64,000 nucleotides of DNA from the NCBI RefSeq assembly GCF_030408815.1, contig NZ_CP047355.1, positions 124,001-188,000 on the forward strand. The letters run 5' to 3'. Shown piece by piece: positions 48,113-55,886 of the stretch. Each line of letters opens with the position of its first letter. Position 1 is the stretch's first letter. Source of the DNA: Corynebacterium freiburgense (GTDB taxonomy: Bacteria > Actinomycetota > Actinomycetes > Mycobacteriales > Mycobacteriaceae). The notes under the pieces are model-generated. The model did not search any database and was not told where the DNA came from. It worked only from the letters and a program-made list of their open reading frames with translations. The position numbers and the translations under genes were made by a program.

Positions 48113-48229
48113 TTACACTTCGACAGGAACTTCTTGAGGCTTGCGGGTGCAGTAGGACTCAAAACGTTCCATTTGGATGGCGAATACGGCGAACAATACT
48201 GGGGCAAGAAGTGAAAGAGCTGCTGTCAT
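48113..48229 (-). CDS. Very small membrane protein (38 residues)
   Basis: An ATG at 48229 with AGGAT about 8 nt upstream opens a frame of 38 codons: one hydrophobic helix (TAALSLLAPVLFAVFAIQM) and a polar tail. It lies between glxR and nth, divergent from nth, where C. glutamicum also has small unassigned genes. The longer frame upstream in the same phase runs antisense into nth and is not supported. Confidence 0.5.
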   Translation of the reverse strand: MTAALSLLAPVLFAVFAIQMERFESYCTRKPQEVPVEV

Positions 48230-48275
48230 AGTGCTAATCCTAGACTGAGTTGAGGGAGCTATTACAGTTACGAAT

Positions 48276-49040
48276 ATGACAAAGCGTGAAAAATCACAGG
48301 AAGAATCTAGGCTTGCAAAGGTTCGGCGAGCGCGTCGAATCAACCGCAAGCTCGCAATTGGATTTTCAAATGCGCATTGTGAGCTGGATTTTTCAAACGC
48401 TTTGGAGCTTACTGTCGCAACGGTGCTGAGTGCACAATGCACGGATGTGCGGGTAAACCAAGTTACTCCAGCGTTGTTTGATCGTTACCAAACTGCTGCA
48501 GATTATGCCTTTGCTAATCCGGAAGAACTTGAAGAATATATACGTCCGACGGGTTTCTATCGTGCCAAAGCTAGGAACCTGATAGGGATGGGCAAAATAC
48601 TGGAATCAGAGTTCAATGGGGAAGTGCCACCACGATTGGCGGATTTAGTGCGATTACCCGGTGTGGGCAGAAAAACGGCGAATGTAGTGCTTGGGAATGC
48701 TTTTAATATTCCAGGGTTGACTGTGGATACCCATTTTGGGCGAATTGTTCGGCGGCTAGGACTATCTGCACATGAAGATCCGCTTAAGGTTGAAGAGGAC
48801 ATTGCATCGTTGATTGAGCGCAAAGAATGGACAATGTTTTCTCACCGGGTGATTTTTCTTGGACGTCGTATTTGCCACAGTAGAAAAGCTGCGTGTGGAG
48901 CGTGTTTTATTGCTCGTGAATGCCCGAGTTTCGGCTACGCTGGTCCCGCGGACCCCGTGACGGCTGCAAAGCTGGTAAAAGGGGATGACCGTGAGTTTTT
49001 ATTGGAATTAGCTGGAGTGGAACATGGCTCAGAGCGCTAA
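48276..49040 (+). CDS. nth: Endonuclease III, DNA glycosylase/AP lyase
   Basis: A protein of 254 residues. It removes oxidised pyrimidines in base excision repair. The helix-hairpin-helix [14 protein letters not shown] carries the catalytic Lys, [13 protein letters not shown] the catalytic Asp, and C-x6-C-x2-C-x5-C near residue 210 binds a 4Fe-4S cluster. It overlaps the next gene by 17 bp. The order glxR, nth, tlpA-like, NUDIX, marP-like is conserved in corynebacteria and mycobacteria. Confidence 0.96.
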   Translation: MTKREKSQEESRLAKVRRARRINRKLAIGFSNAHCELDFSNALELTVATVLSAQCTDVRVNQVTPALFDRYQTAADYAFANPEELEEYIRPTGFYRAKARNLIGMGKILESEFNGEVPPRLADLVRLPGVGRKTANVVLGNAFNIPGLTVDTHFGRIVRRLGLSAHEDPLKVEEDIASLIERKEWTMFSHRVIFLGRRICHSRKAACGACFIARECPSFGYAGPADPVTAAKLVKGDDREFLLELAGVEHGSER

Positions 49041-49578
49041 GTGGTCTGTCATTGGCGCTATCGTACTGACTATTTGCATACTTGCCGCTGTCCCGATAAT
49101 GCTGCGCACGGTAAACCGAAGCGAGGATGGGACGGAGGCGAAGGGGTCGTCGACAAGCGTTGAGGAACGGCCAGATTGTATTGGGCAGATTCCGGTGGAC
49201 CTCCCGTGTTTGGGAGGGGTGGAAAAACCAGCACCACAAAAGGTGACAGTGGTAAATGTATGGGCCTGGTGGTGTGAACCGTGCCGCGAAGAACTGCCCG
49301 TTATCCAAGAGTTCGCAAACTTGCATCCGGAGTACCATGTTGTTGGTGTGCATGCCGATGCTCAGGCCGCTAATGGCGCTGCAATGTTGAATGATCTGGG
49401 CATTGATATGCCTTCATATCAAGACAGCAATGGAACTTTCGCGGGTACCCTCGGGTTACCGGGGGTGGTGCCTGTTACTGTGATACTTCAGGAGGATGGA
49501 ACCACCGCCGCAGTAGAGGCGAAAGTGTTTAAAGATGTTCGTGAGCTCGAGCGCGCAGTGGAGGAGTCCCTACAATGA
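49024..49578 (+). CDS. TlpA/ResA-like membrane-anchored thioredoxin
   Basis: A protein of 184 residues with an N-terminal membrane anchor (about 8-28) and an extracytoplasmic thioredoxin fold. The redox motif WCEPC lies in [18 protein letters not shown], and the cis-Pro is in GVVPVTVIL. Two further Cys ([15 protein letters not shown]) precede the fold. Likely role: reduction of disulfides outside the membrane. GGAGTGG precedes the ATG within the 3' end of nth; it overlaps the NUDIX gene by 4 nt. Confidence 0.92.
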   Translation: MAQSAKWSVIGAIVLTICILAAVPIMLRTVNRSEDGTEAKGSSTSVEERPDCIGQIPVDLPCLGGVEKPAPQKVTVVNVWAWWCEPCREELPVIQEFANLHPEYHVVGVHADAQAANGAAMLNDLGIDMPSYQDSNGTFAGTLGLPGVVPVTVILQEDGTTAAVEAKVFKDVRELERAVEESLQ

Positions 49579-50300
49579 CCGACATCCCCGGCCACAATAC
49601 TGACCTGCGCCCAGAGAAGGCACCCGTGTGGATGCGTCGTCTTGTTGATACCGTCCATTCCGGCAGATTGCATACAACCCTCACAAAGCAGCAACGTGGA
49701 CATACCCCTGCAGATCGCAGCCGCCAAGCAGCGGTATTGGTGCTTTTTGCGGGCACTGAAACTTCCGCAACATTGCCTAACGACGCCGCGGTTCTGCTTA
49801 CGCATCGTTCACCTTCGCTGCGTTCTCACTCCGGCCAAGTGGCGTTTCCTGGCGGTCGGTTGGATGCTTCAGACACTAATCCAGTTGACTGTGCATTGCG
49901 GGAAGCTTGGGAAGAAACCGGGCTGGACCGACGTAGTGTCACCCCACTGGCACAACTAGATGAAGTGCATATTCGCGCAACGGGATATCCGGTATACCCA
50001 ATTGTGGGGCATTGGCATACTCGCACTCCAGTAGGAGTAGTGCGGCCAGAAGAAGCCGACGAAGTATTCGACGTCCCAGTATTGAGTCTTATTGATCCGA
50101 AAAACCGTTTTATGGTTGGATGGGGCAATTGGACTGGGCCAGCATTCCGGATCAACGACTATGTGATCTGGGGTTTTACTGGAGGATTGCTTTCGGCGGC
50201 GTTGCATCAGGCAGGCTGGGAAGAGCCCTGGGATAAAAAGACCGTGCACAATCTTCAGGAGACGTTGGCAGCATCACGAAACAACGAGAGGACAGTGTAA
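49575..50300 (+). CDS. NUDIX hydrolase, CoA-pyrophosphatase-like
   Basis: A protein of 241 residues. The Nudix box is GGRLDASDTNPVDCALREAWEETGL, preceded by VAFPG, the layout of the CoA diphosphatase group; the REAWEETG core for Mg2+ is intact. It probably splits CoA or similar nucleoside diphosphate derivatives. It is coupled to tlpA-like and marP-like genes with overlaps or no gap. Confidence 0.9.
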   Translation: MTDIPGHNTDLRPEKAPVWMRRLVDTVHSGRLHTTLTKQQRGHTPADRSRQAAVLVLFAGTETSATLPNDAAVLLTHRSPSLRSHSGQVAFPGGRLDASDTNPVDCALREAWEETGLDRRSVTPLAQLDEVHIRATGYPVYPIVGHWHTRTPVGVVRPEEADEVFDVPVLSLIDPKNRFMVGWGNWTGPAFRINDYVIWGFTGGLLSAALHQAGWEEPWDKKTVHNLQETLAASRNNERTV

Positions 50301-51482
50301 ATGATTGTTGATATTGCAATCTTCCTCTTTGTGATTTTTGCCCTGATCAGCGGATGGCGACAAGGTGCCCTTACTTCAGTGCTGAGCACCGTTGGAGTCA
50401 TTGCGGGTCTAATTATTGGTGCGTCTATAGCACCTTTTGCTATGGGCTACACCACACATACCGCGCTTCGATTCTTATTGGCCATTGGCATCATGATTTT
50501 CTTCCTTGGCATAGGAAATATGGTCGGTGGAATCGCGGGCAGCGCATTACGTAATGGGATGCCACTGAAAAGTTTTCAGCGAGTAGATTCTGCGGTTGGA
50601 TCAGTCTTTCAAGCATTTGCCACTCTTGTTGTTGTATGGCTATTGGCAATACCGTTAGCCACTAGCGTTCCTGAGCGCATGTCTGCTGAAATTCGCAGTT
50701 CAAAGGCATTGAGCTTTGTTGATGGCTTTATGCCAACCTTCCTGGATAATGTGCCAGCCCGCATTGCGGCCATGTTAAGCGAATCTGGTTTGCCGCCGCT
50801 GATCTCCCCGTTCTACCAACCAAACGGTGTGGAAGTGGAAGCACCAGACATCCAAGTGCAAGATGTAGCATTGGTAGAACGCCTTCGGCCAAGTGTGATC
50901 CATGTAATGTCAGACGCTACGCAATGTAGCCGCCGATTAATGGGTTCGGGGTTTGTGATCGATAAGGATTATGTAATTACCAATGCCCATGTAGTTGCAG
51001 GTGCAGATACAGTACGTCTGGATACCGTTATTGGTGTACGCTCCGCTGAAGTTGTCTTTTTTGACCCCGCAGAAGATATTGCAGTGTTGCGAAGCCCCGA
51101 TCTAGGGCTTAATTCGTTGCAGTGGGCTTCAGAACCCGCCAAAACTGGCCAAGACAGCATTGTGATGGGTTTCCCGCAATCCGGGCCGTTTGAGGCGGCC
51201 CCTGCACGCGTCCGTGAAGAAATAACAGTAAATGGCCCAAATATTTATGCCAGTGGTATGACACAGCGGCAAGCCTATACGGTTCGTGGAAGTATTAGAC
51301 AGGGAAACTCTGGTGGCCCAATGGTTGATCTGGAAGGTCAGGTCCTAGGGGTAGTATTCGGCGCTGCAATCGATGACACTGATACTGGTTATGTACTTAC
51401 AAGCGCTGAAGTACAGCAGAAAATTGGACCACTGCAAAAACTCACATCAGCTGTGGATACCCAAACATGCGTGGCTAAGTAA
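50301..51482 (+). CDS. MarP-like membrane serine protease
   Basis: A protein of 393 residues. Four N-terminal helices form a CvpA-like domain (1-160), followed by a periplasmic trypsin-like domain with triad His230 (TNAHVV), Asp259 (AEDIAVL) and Ser337 (GNSGGPM). Two Cys (QCSRR and TQTCVAK) may form the stabilising disulfide known in MarP. In M. tuberculosis, Rv3671c is needed for acid and oxidative resistance. It starts directly at the stop of the NUDIX gene. Confidence 0.94.
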   Translation: MIVDIAIFLFVIFALISGWRQGALTSVLSTVGVIAGLIIGASIAPFAMGYTTHTALRFLLAIGIMIFFLGIGNMVGGIAGSALRNGMPLKSFQRVDSAVGSVFQAFATLVVVWLLAIPLATSVPERMSAEIRSSKALSFVDGFMPTFLDNVPARIAAMLSESGLPPLISPFYQPNGVEVEAPDIQVQDVALVERLRPSVIHVMSDATQCSRRLMGSGFVIDKDYVITNAHVVAGADTVRLDTVIGVRSAEVVFFDPAEDIAVLRSPDLGLNSLQWASEPAKTGQDSIVMGFPQSGPFEAAPARVREEITVNGPNIYASGMTQRQAYTVRGSIRQGNSGGPMVDLEGQVLGVVFGAAIDDTDTGYVLTSAEVQQKIGPLQKLTSAVDTQTCVAK

Positions 51483-51501
51483 AAGTCTTTACGATCTGGG
51501 G

Positions 51502-52380
51502 TTATAAGGATTCGACACTGGTTATATATCGTTGGATGACCTCAACAAATTCGTTGGGGTTTTCCAAATGCGGAAGCTGCGTTGTCTCAGGGAATGCGCC
51601 TGGGATCTGTAAGGACGAAAGTTCACCCAAAGTTCGAGTTGCGGCGCGGCGTACAAGGTGTTTCCAGCGCGGCTGGTTATTGTGCAAAATAAGCGCGGGT
51701 GCTGTTGCTCGGGCGGAAAACCAAGTGCTTGGCACCCACGTGTAGGCGAGGCGGGAGGTTTTAAGAATAATTCCTTTGGCCTTGTCTTGGTGCTGTGCGT
51801 AATTGCAAAGGTACTGATAGTTCTGGACGCGCTGGTTATAGTCAGGATCTTGGGATGGAAATGTTTCTTTTGTAAAAGGCTGCCTCAGTATTTGCTCGGC
51901 GGGCCAGCGCGCAAGTTCTGAAGTATAGAGCCAGGGACGAGCCGCGATAGCGCGGCGAAGATCCGTTGGGTGGATGGCATTGATACTGATTAGCGCGCGT
52001 ACTCGGTGGGGTTGGGCTGCGGCGAGTGTCCAGGCAATGGCGCCTCCGGTGCCATTGCCAATCAACACGGCATCAGTGTGTCCGAGTGCTCGTAATGTAC
52101 CTGAAATATCGCCGACTGCATGGCGAATTTCATAGCCAGAGGGAGGGCGATCTGAGAGCCCATATCCGCGTAAGGATACTGCGCATGCGCGGTAGCCAGC
52201 GTCTGCAAGTAGTGGCAGTACATGTTGGAATTCAAACCACCCGCTAGTGTTCCCGTGAAGGAGGATAATTAGTGGTGAAATCGGGTCACCAGCAATGGCG
52301 GCGTGCAAGCGAAGGCCCCTGGTATGCACGAATGTGTGTTCGTAGGGGCCCGGGAGAGCTAGCGTATTTGGATGTGGCAC
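51502..52380 (-). CDS. Alpha/beta hydrolase, EphE-like, with altered nucleophile elbow
   Basis: A protein of 292 residues with the alpha/beta hydrolase frame of epoxide hydrolase relatives (LLHGNTSGWFEF; RGYGLSDRP). The nucleophile elbow reads IGNGTGGAIAW where GHDWGG is usual, so the nucleophilic Asp (or Ser) is replaced by Gly. The C-terminal His region reads GAFPETTQLPHLENP instead of GHxxxxExP. Catalysis by the standard triad therefore looks unlikely. Position next to the marP-like gene matches ephE in mycobacteria. Confidence 0.85.
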   Translation of the reverse strand: MPHPNTLALPGPYEHTFVHTRGLRLHAAIAGDPISPLIILLHGNTSGWFEFQHVLPLLADAGYRACAVSLRGYGLSDRPPSGYEIRHAVGDISGTLRALGHTDAVLIGNGTGGAIAWTLAAAQPHRVRALISINAIHPTDLRRAIAARPWLYTSELARWPAEQILRQPFTKETFPSQDPDYNQRVQNYQYLCNYAQHQDKAKGIILKTSRLAYTWVPSTWFSARATAPALILHNNQPRWKHLVRRAATRTLGELSSLQIPGAFPETTQLPHLENPNEFVEVIQRYITSVESL

Positions 52381-52410
52381 GTTGGGCGGAACAAAGGGGC
52401 GGGGTTGGCG

Positions 52411-52908
52411 CTAGCTGTACATGCCGCTTCCGCGGGATTCAAGCTTCTTTTGGGAGTCGCCGCTGACTAGTTCTTTCAAATCATTTACTGATTCGATTGT
52501 TTTCTTTGGTGGGCCGATCTTCTTGATTTTCTTAAACCCAATCAGGGCTAAAACTGCAGCAATGACCAGCATAAATAGGAATACGATCAAAAATGCTGCC
52601 CAGCGGTGGAGCCATAGATCAAGGAGCTCGGCAAGGAAGAAGAAAAAGAAAAACGAGCTATACAAGGCGACGGTGCCTGCAACGCCAAAGAGGCCGCCAC
52701 CAACTGCACCTTTTTTGGCTTCTTGGGTGATTTCAGCCTTGGCTAATTCGAGTTCCGCGCGGAAAAGGTTCGACATTTGAGCGGTTGCATCGCTCACTAG
52801 GGTGCCGAGGGATCCCGAGCGAGAGTCGGCATCTGAGAGTGGAATCTCGTTCACACGCGGGCTAAAGCTTTCGGTGCCGTCAGTGTAAAGGCCAGATTTA
52901 TTGCTCAC
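52411..52908 (-). CDS. Holin-X superfamily (phage holin family) membrane protein
   Basis: A protein of 165 residues with a polar N-terminus, the conserved LVSDATAQMSNLFRAELELAKAEI helix, two membrane helices (one with six consecutive Phe) and a basic tail. The start is GTG at 52908 with GGAGG upstream. Members are common in actinobacteria next to the marP/ephE genes and are not phage-derived in any visible way; function unknown. Confidence 0.9.
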   Translation of the reverse strand: MSNKSGLYTDGTESFSPRVNEIPLSDADSRSGSLGTLVSDATAQMSNLFRAELELAKAEITQEAKKGAVGGGLFGVAGTVALYSSFFFFFFLAELLDLWLHRWAAFLIVFLFMLVIAAVLALIGFKKIKKIGPPKKTIESVNDLKELVSGDSQKKLESRGSGMYS

Positions 52909-53018
52909 GGTTCGTTATCCTCCAGGAATTTGTACAGCAGTCACGTCTTATCGTGCCATGTTTATGCGTTTTACGCATGTTGTAGTACGTGTAATAGGCA
53001 GGTTTTAAGGTGGTGGCT

Positions 53019-53699
53019 ATGAATCCCTTGGCTGATATATTGGCAGATCCAGAGATTTCTGGCTTGCTTACTCAGGCACAATCAGTCATTGCGGCGGTAC
53101 ATCGACGCCCCGTGAATCTTCGACGTGTGGAGGTGACCACATCAGAAGCGGCGCTTCGAGGTGCACGGAGTGCAGCACGAATGTGGGGGCTACCAGAAGA
53201 ACACACGATTGCCGCATATGCACTATTGGCGCCTGAGGTTGCGCACTCCACAATCCGCACATTTCGCCGTGCGCCGTTGCAAGTATTTGCGCGGCTCGAT
53301 GTTCTTCTTGGCGGTGCGGGTGTACCCAATCACCCAGAGCGTTTATCGACGCTCGCCCAACTCATTGTTCGCAATAGCCTTCACCCAGGGCTTATGCCTG
53401 GGATTATCCACGGGGAGCTGGTGGCGCGAGAAGCGTTAGGGAAACGCAGCGGTGTGGCAGGGTGGGCGTCGGCACGCATTGCAGCGCAAATGGAATGGGA
53501 TCCGAGAGGTTTATGTGTACCAGAACCTTACTGGTATCGGCACAGCACGGAATATTTCCAAGCCATTAAAGAGTATCCAAACGACCCAAAACCACTATTA
53601 AAAATACATTTACGTGGTTGGATTGCTGGTGCGGAAGAAGCCGAAGGCATTGCGCGGGCTGCGGTGGAAAGCCCACGCACCAACCCCGCACGCAAGTAA
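53019..53699 (+). CDS. Conserved actinobacterial protein, unknown function
   Basis: A protein of 226 residues from the ATG at 53019, which has AAGGTGG upstream; GTG 53010 is possible. Mostly helical, no signal peptide. The stretch PGIIHGELVAREALGKRSGVAGWASARIAAQMEWDPRGLCVPEPYWYRHSTEYFQAI is the most conserved-looking part. It holds the place of an unassigned gene next to the HAD phosphatase gene in mycobacteria. The last 90 bp overlap the 3' end of the convergent HAD gene. Confidence 0.75.
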   Translation: MNPLADILADPEISGLLTQAQSVIAAVHRRPVNLRRVEVTTSEAALRGARSAARMWGLPEEHTIAAYALLAPEVAHSTIRTFRRAPLQVFARLDVLLGGAGVPNHPERLSTLAQLIVRNSLHPGLMPGIIHGELVAREALGKRSGVAGWASARIAAQMEWDPRGLCVPEPYWYRHSTEYFQAIKEYPNDPKPLLKIHLRGWIAGAEEAEGIARAAVESPRTNPARK

Positions 53700-54431
53700 T
53701 ACTAGAGCAGGAACCGTCACCCGGGAACGGTGACGTGGGGAAAGTAAAGGCACTGGGTTTTTAAAAACCTTAATTTCCCAACCCTGCTCTACCGCAACCC
53801 GACGCAAACCGCGATCCGGGTTTACGGCTACTGCTGTGCCTACTATTTCTAACATTGGCAAATCAGTGGCAGAGTCGGAGTAAGCAAAACTCCGCTCGAG
53901 GTCATAGCCGTATACTTCGGCGAATTCTCGAATAGCCTGCGCTTTATTCTCCCCCTTGCAATAAAACAAAACATCTCCCGTATAGCGGCCATCTTGAACC
54001 GCTAATTCGCTTGCCGCAACCTGATAAACCCCCAGTTCACGAGCAATAGGCTCCACAAGATCGCGAGGCGAAGCAGACACAATAACCACATCATGTCCAA
54101 GGCGTTGATGGTGCGCTATTAACTCTTTTGCTTCCGCATAAATAGTTGGCGAAACCACCTGTTGCAGCGTTTCATTGGTAATTCTGCGCACTGTTTGTAC
54201 TTCCCAACCCGTCACCATGGACAATAATTGATCCCGAGTAGCATCCATTTGTTCACTTGAATGACCAGCAATCCGATAGAGGGTCTGTGCCAATGAAAGC
54301 TGTAGCGCAGTCACCGGAGTAATTAGCCCATTGTGGAGAAACTCACGTCCAAAGGCGAAAGAACACGAGCGGGCAATGATCGTTTTATCAAGATCAAAAA
54401 ACGCCGCGGGTTGAGAGGCGCGGAAGTTCAT
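53610..54431 (-). CDS. HAD-IB phosphatase (SerB-like)
   Basis: A protein of 273 residues from the ATG at 54431; an upstream start at 54488 adds a non-conserved tail. HAD motifs: FFDLDKTII (motif I), VIVSASP (II), CKGENKAQAI (III Lys) and YSDSATDLPML (IV). The C-terminus carries a hydrophobic helix (VTVPALVLLACGVGAWAF) and a short basic tail that may anchor it to the membrane. It corresponds by order to Rv3661 of M. tuberculosis, next to the 6C RNA and ssd. The exact phosphate ester is unknown. Its 3' end overlaps the opposite gene by 90 bp. Confidence 0.92.
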   Translation of the reverse strand: MNFRASQPAAFFDLDKTIIARSCSFAFGREFLHNGLITPVTALQLSLAQTLYRIAGHSSEQMDATRDQLLSMVTGWEVQTVRRITNETLQQVVSPTIYAEAKELIAHHQRLGHDVVIVSASPRDLVEPIARELGVYQVAASELAVQDGRYTGDVLFYCKGENKAQAIREFAEVYGYDLERSFAYSDSATDLPMLEIVGTAVAVNPDRGLRRVAVEQGWEIKVFKNPVPLLSPRHRSRVTVPALVLLACGVGAWAFHRSPRNAFGFFRTSNPTT

Positions 54432-54497
54432 GGGGGCAAGTGTATAGCAAAGAAACTGCAGGTGAGAAGTGGAATAGGGTGTAGGCATAAAGGGGGG

Positions 54498-54526
54498 TTG
54501 TCAAAGTGAGAGAGTTCTGTCATACT
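54498..54526 (+). promoter_or_regulatory. Promoter of the 6C RNA
   Basis: TTGTCA (54498-54503), 17 bp, CATACT (54521-54526), with the structured RNA starting shortly downstream. Confidence 0.7.
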
Positions 54527-54532
54527 AGTGGT

Positions 54533-54630
54533 GCAAGGCCCCGATATACTGAGCGGCCTGCCCCGGTCCATCCCCCCCGAGGCCGGGTGATGGAGGCCCG
54601 CGCTCACCCCCCCGAGGCGCGGGCCTTCCC
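54533..54630 (+). ncRNA. 6C small RNA (B11-type)
   Basis: Two GC-rich stem-loops, each with a loop of seven C. The first, 54562-54587, has CCCGG/CCGGG arms. The second, 54595-54625, has GGCCCGCGC and GCGCGGGCC as perfect arms and TTCCCTT after it. Paired hairpins with C-run loops define the actinobacterial 6C RNA. The position between the HAD phosphatase and ssd genes equals that of sRNA B11 in M. tuberculosis, which represses genes through C-rich loops that pair with G-rich mRNA starts. The exact ends are estimated from the promoter and hairpins. Confidence 0.88.
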
Positions 54631-54653
54631 TTATGCCCACAATAAAGCAACAA

Positions 54654-54669
54654 TGTGATTCTTCTCATT
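54654..54669 (+). promoter_or_regulatory. Weak GlxR-like site upstream of ssd
   Basis: TGTGATTCTTCTCATT has a perfect left half (TGTGA) and a three-of-five right half of the GlxR consensus. A second TGTGA follows at about 54766. Either could bind GlxR weakly. Confidence 0.3.
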
Positions 54670-54743
54670 ACGCAGAATTAAATCCTGATATGTGAGGAGC
54701 CCTTAGCATATGACGGCTTATATAGGGGAGTTCTTAGGGAGGG

Positions 54744-54802
54744 TTATCCACAGCGAGATCAATAATGTGATCCTTTACATATTTTTTTGTGGATTATTCA
54801 CA
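54744..54802. promoter_or_regulatory. Cluster of three DnaA-box-like motifs before ssd
   Basis: TTATCCACA (54744-54752) and TTATTCACA (54794-54802) fit the DnaA-box consensus TTATNCACA. TGTGGATTA (54788-54796) is one mismatch from it on the other strand. All lie in 59 bp that end 55 bp before the ssd start. Confidence 0.6.
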
Positions 54803-54857
54803 GGAGGCGTGCAGCAGATCTTGAGCAATCCGCTTACCTGCTGAAAAGCTCTGGGTT

Positions 54858-55886
54858 ATGAGCAATAAACCAATTTTGGTCGCCGTGGCCGACCCGGTGC
54901 TTCATCCCGAAGCGATGCATATTGCAGCAGCTACCGGGCGGCCAATCGTGGATACCTGTGACCCGCGAGAAATTCCCCGGCATCTGGATCGGTGTGCCGC
55001 CGTTCTTGTGTGTGCAAAAGTTGCCCATGCAATTCCGAAGTCCACTCGGGCTCGGGTGTTTTTAGTATCTCCCGATCCAGGTCCGCCGGATTGGAAAATG
55101 GCAGTGGTGTGCCAAGCTGAACAGGCTTTTTTGCTTCCCGCCCAAGCCCCAGAGCTTTTACAAACCTTAGGTAGAGAGGACGGCGCTGTAGATGCTGGCA
55201 CTGTAATTGGTTTTGTCCCAGCAGTTGGAGGCGCCGGTGCGAGTGTGCTTGCCGCTGCTGTCGCACGTATTGCTGCGGAATATGTAAGCACTGTAGTTAT
55301 TGATGCTGATCCAGAGTCAGGAGGCCTAGATTTAGTATTTGGAGTAGAAGACGTGCCTGGTGCGCGATGGGGTGATATGCAGCTAGGCGCCCATGATATT
55401 GCAAGTAATTTACTTGCAGCTTTGCCAGCAACAAAAGATGGGATCAGAGTACTCTCCGCCGCACGCTCTAATATCGTCAGCGTTGGTTCGGATAGTTCTG
55501 AGCAATATACGGCAGCAATTACAACGTTCCGAGGAATTGCAGAACTCACCATTGTGGATTGCAGCCCAGCAACAATCGTCGAGTTAGCGCCATTATTGGA
55601 TCTTGTAGTTCTGGTTGTACCTGCGCAAGTACGCCCAACGGCCGCAGCTGCGCGTTGCGCTGCACAATTAAAAGCAAAACACGTAGATATTGTTGCAATT
55701 GGACGGCATATTCAGTGGTCGGGGCTGGAACCACAGGATATTGAACGCATTAGCGGGGTGCCTGTTCTTGCTGAACTTGGAACGATTAGCAGGCTTCCAA
55801 AACTTCTAGATATGCAGGGGCTTCCAATGCGAATCCCGCGGCCGATGCGTCAGGCAGCCCAGGCAGTATTGGAGGTCCTGCGATGA
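54858..55886 (+). CDS. ssd: Septum site-determining protein Ssd (MinD/ParA-like)
   Basis: A protein of 342 residues. An N-terminal CheY-like part (1-95) precedes a MinD/ParA-type NTPase domain. The P-loop reads AVGGAGASVLAAAVA, lacking the usual Lys, as typical of this tad-linked family; VVIDADPESGGLDLVFG and VDCSPATIVELAPLLDLVVLVVPAQVRPTAAAA follow. The M. tuberculosis homologue Rv3660c inhibits septum formation and is linked to dormancy. It is translationally coupled to tadA by an ATGA overlap, so it may instead position the pilus machine. Confidence 0.9.
   Translation: MSNKPILVAVADPVLHPEAMHIAAATGRPIVDTCDPREIPRHLDRCAAVLVCAKVAHAIPKSTRARVFLVSPDPGPPDWKMAVVCQAEQAFLLPAQAPELLQTLGREDGAVDAGTVIGFVPAVGGAGASVLAAAVARIAAEYVSTVVIDADPESGGLDLVFGVEDVPGARWGDMQLGAHDIASNLLAALPATKDGIRVLSAARSNIVSVGSDSSEQYTAAITTFRGIAELTIVDCSPATIVELAPLLDLVVLVVPAQVRPTAAAARCAAQLKAKHVDIVAIGRHIQWSGLEPQDIERISGVPVLAELGTISRLPKLLDMQGLPMRIPRPMRQAAQAVLEVLR

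Noticed and set aside
48007..48231. Open frame of 74 codons between glxR and nth
   Set aside because: It crosses the 48055-48088 hairpin, has no ribosome site, and overlaps the better supported small gene on the other strand.
52411..52908. Prophage remnant suggested by the holin-type gene
   Set aside because: The family is a standard chromosomal one in actinobacteria; no integrase, attachment site or other phage genes are near.
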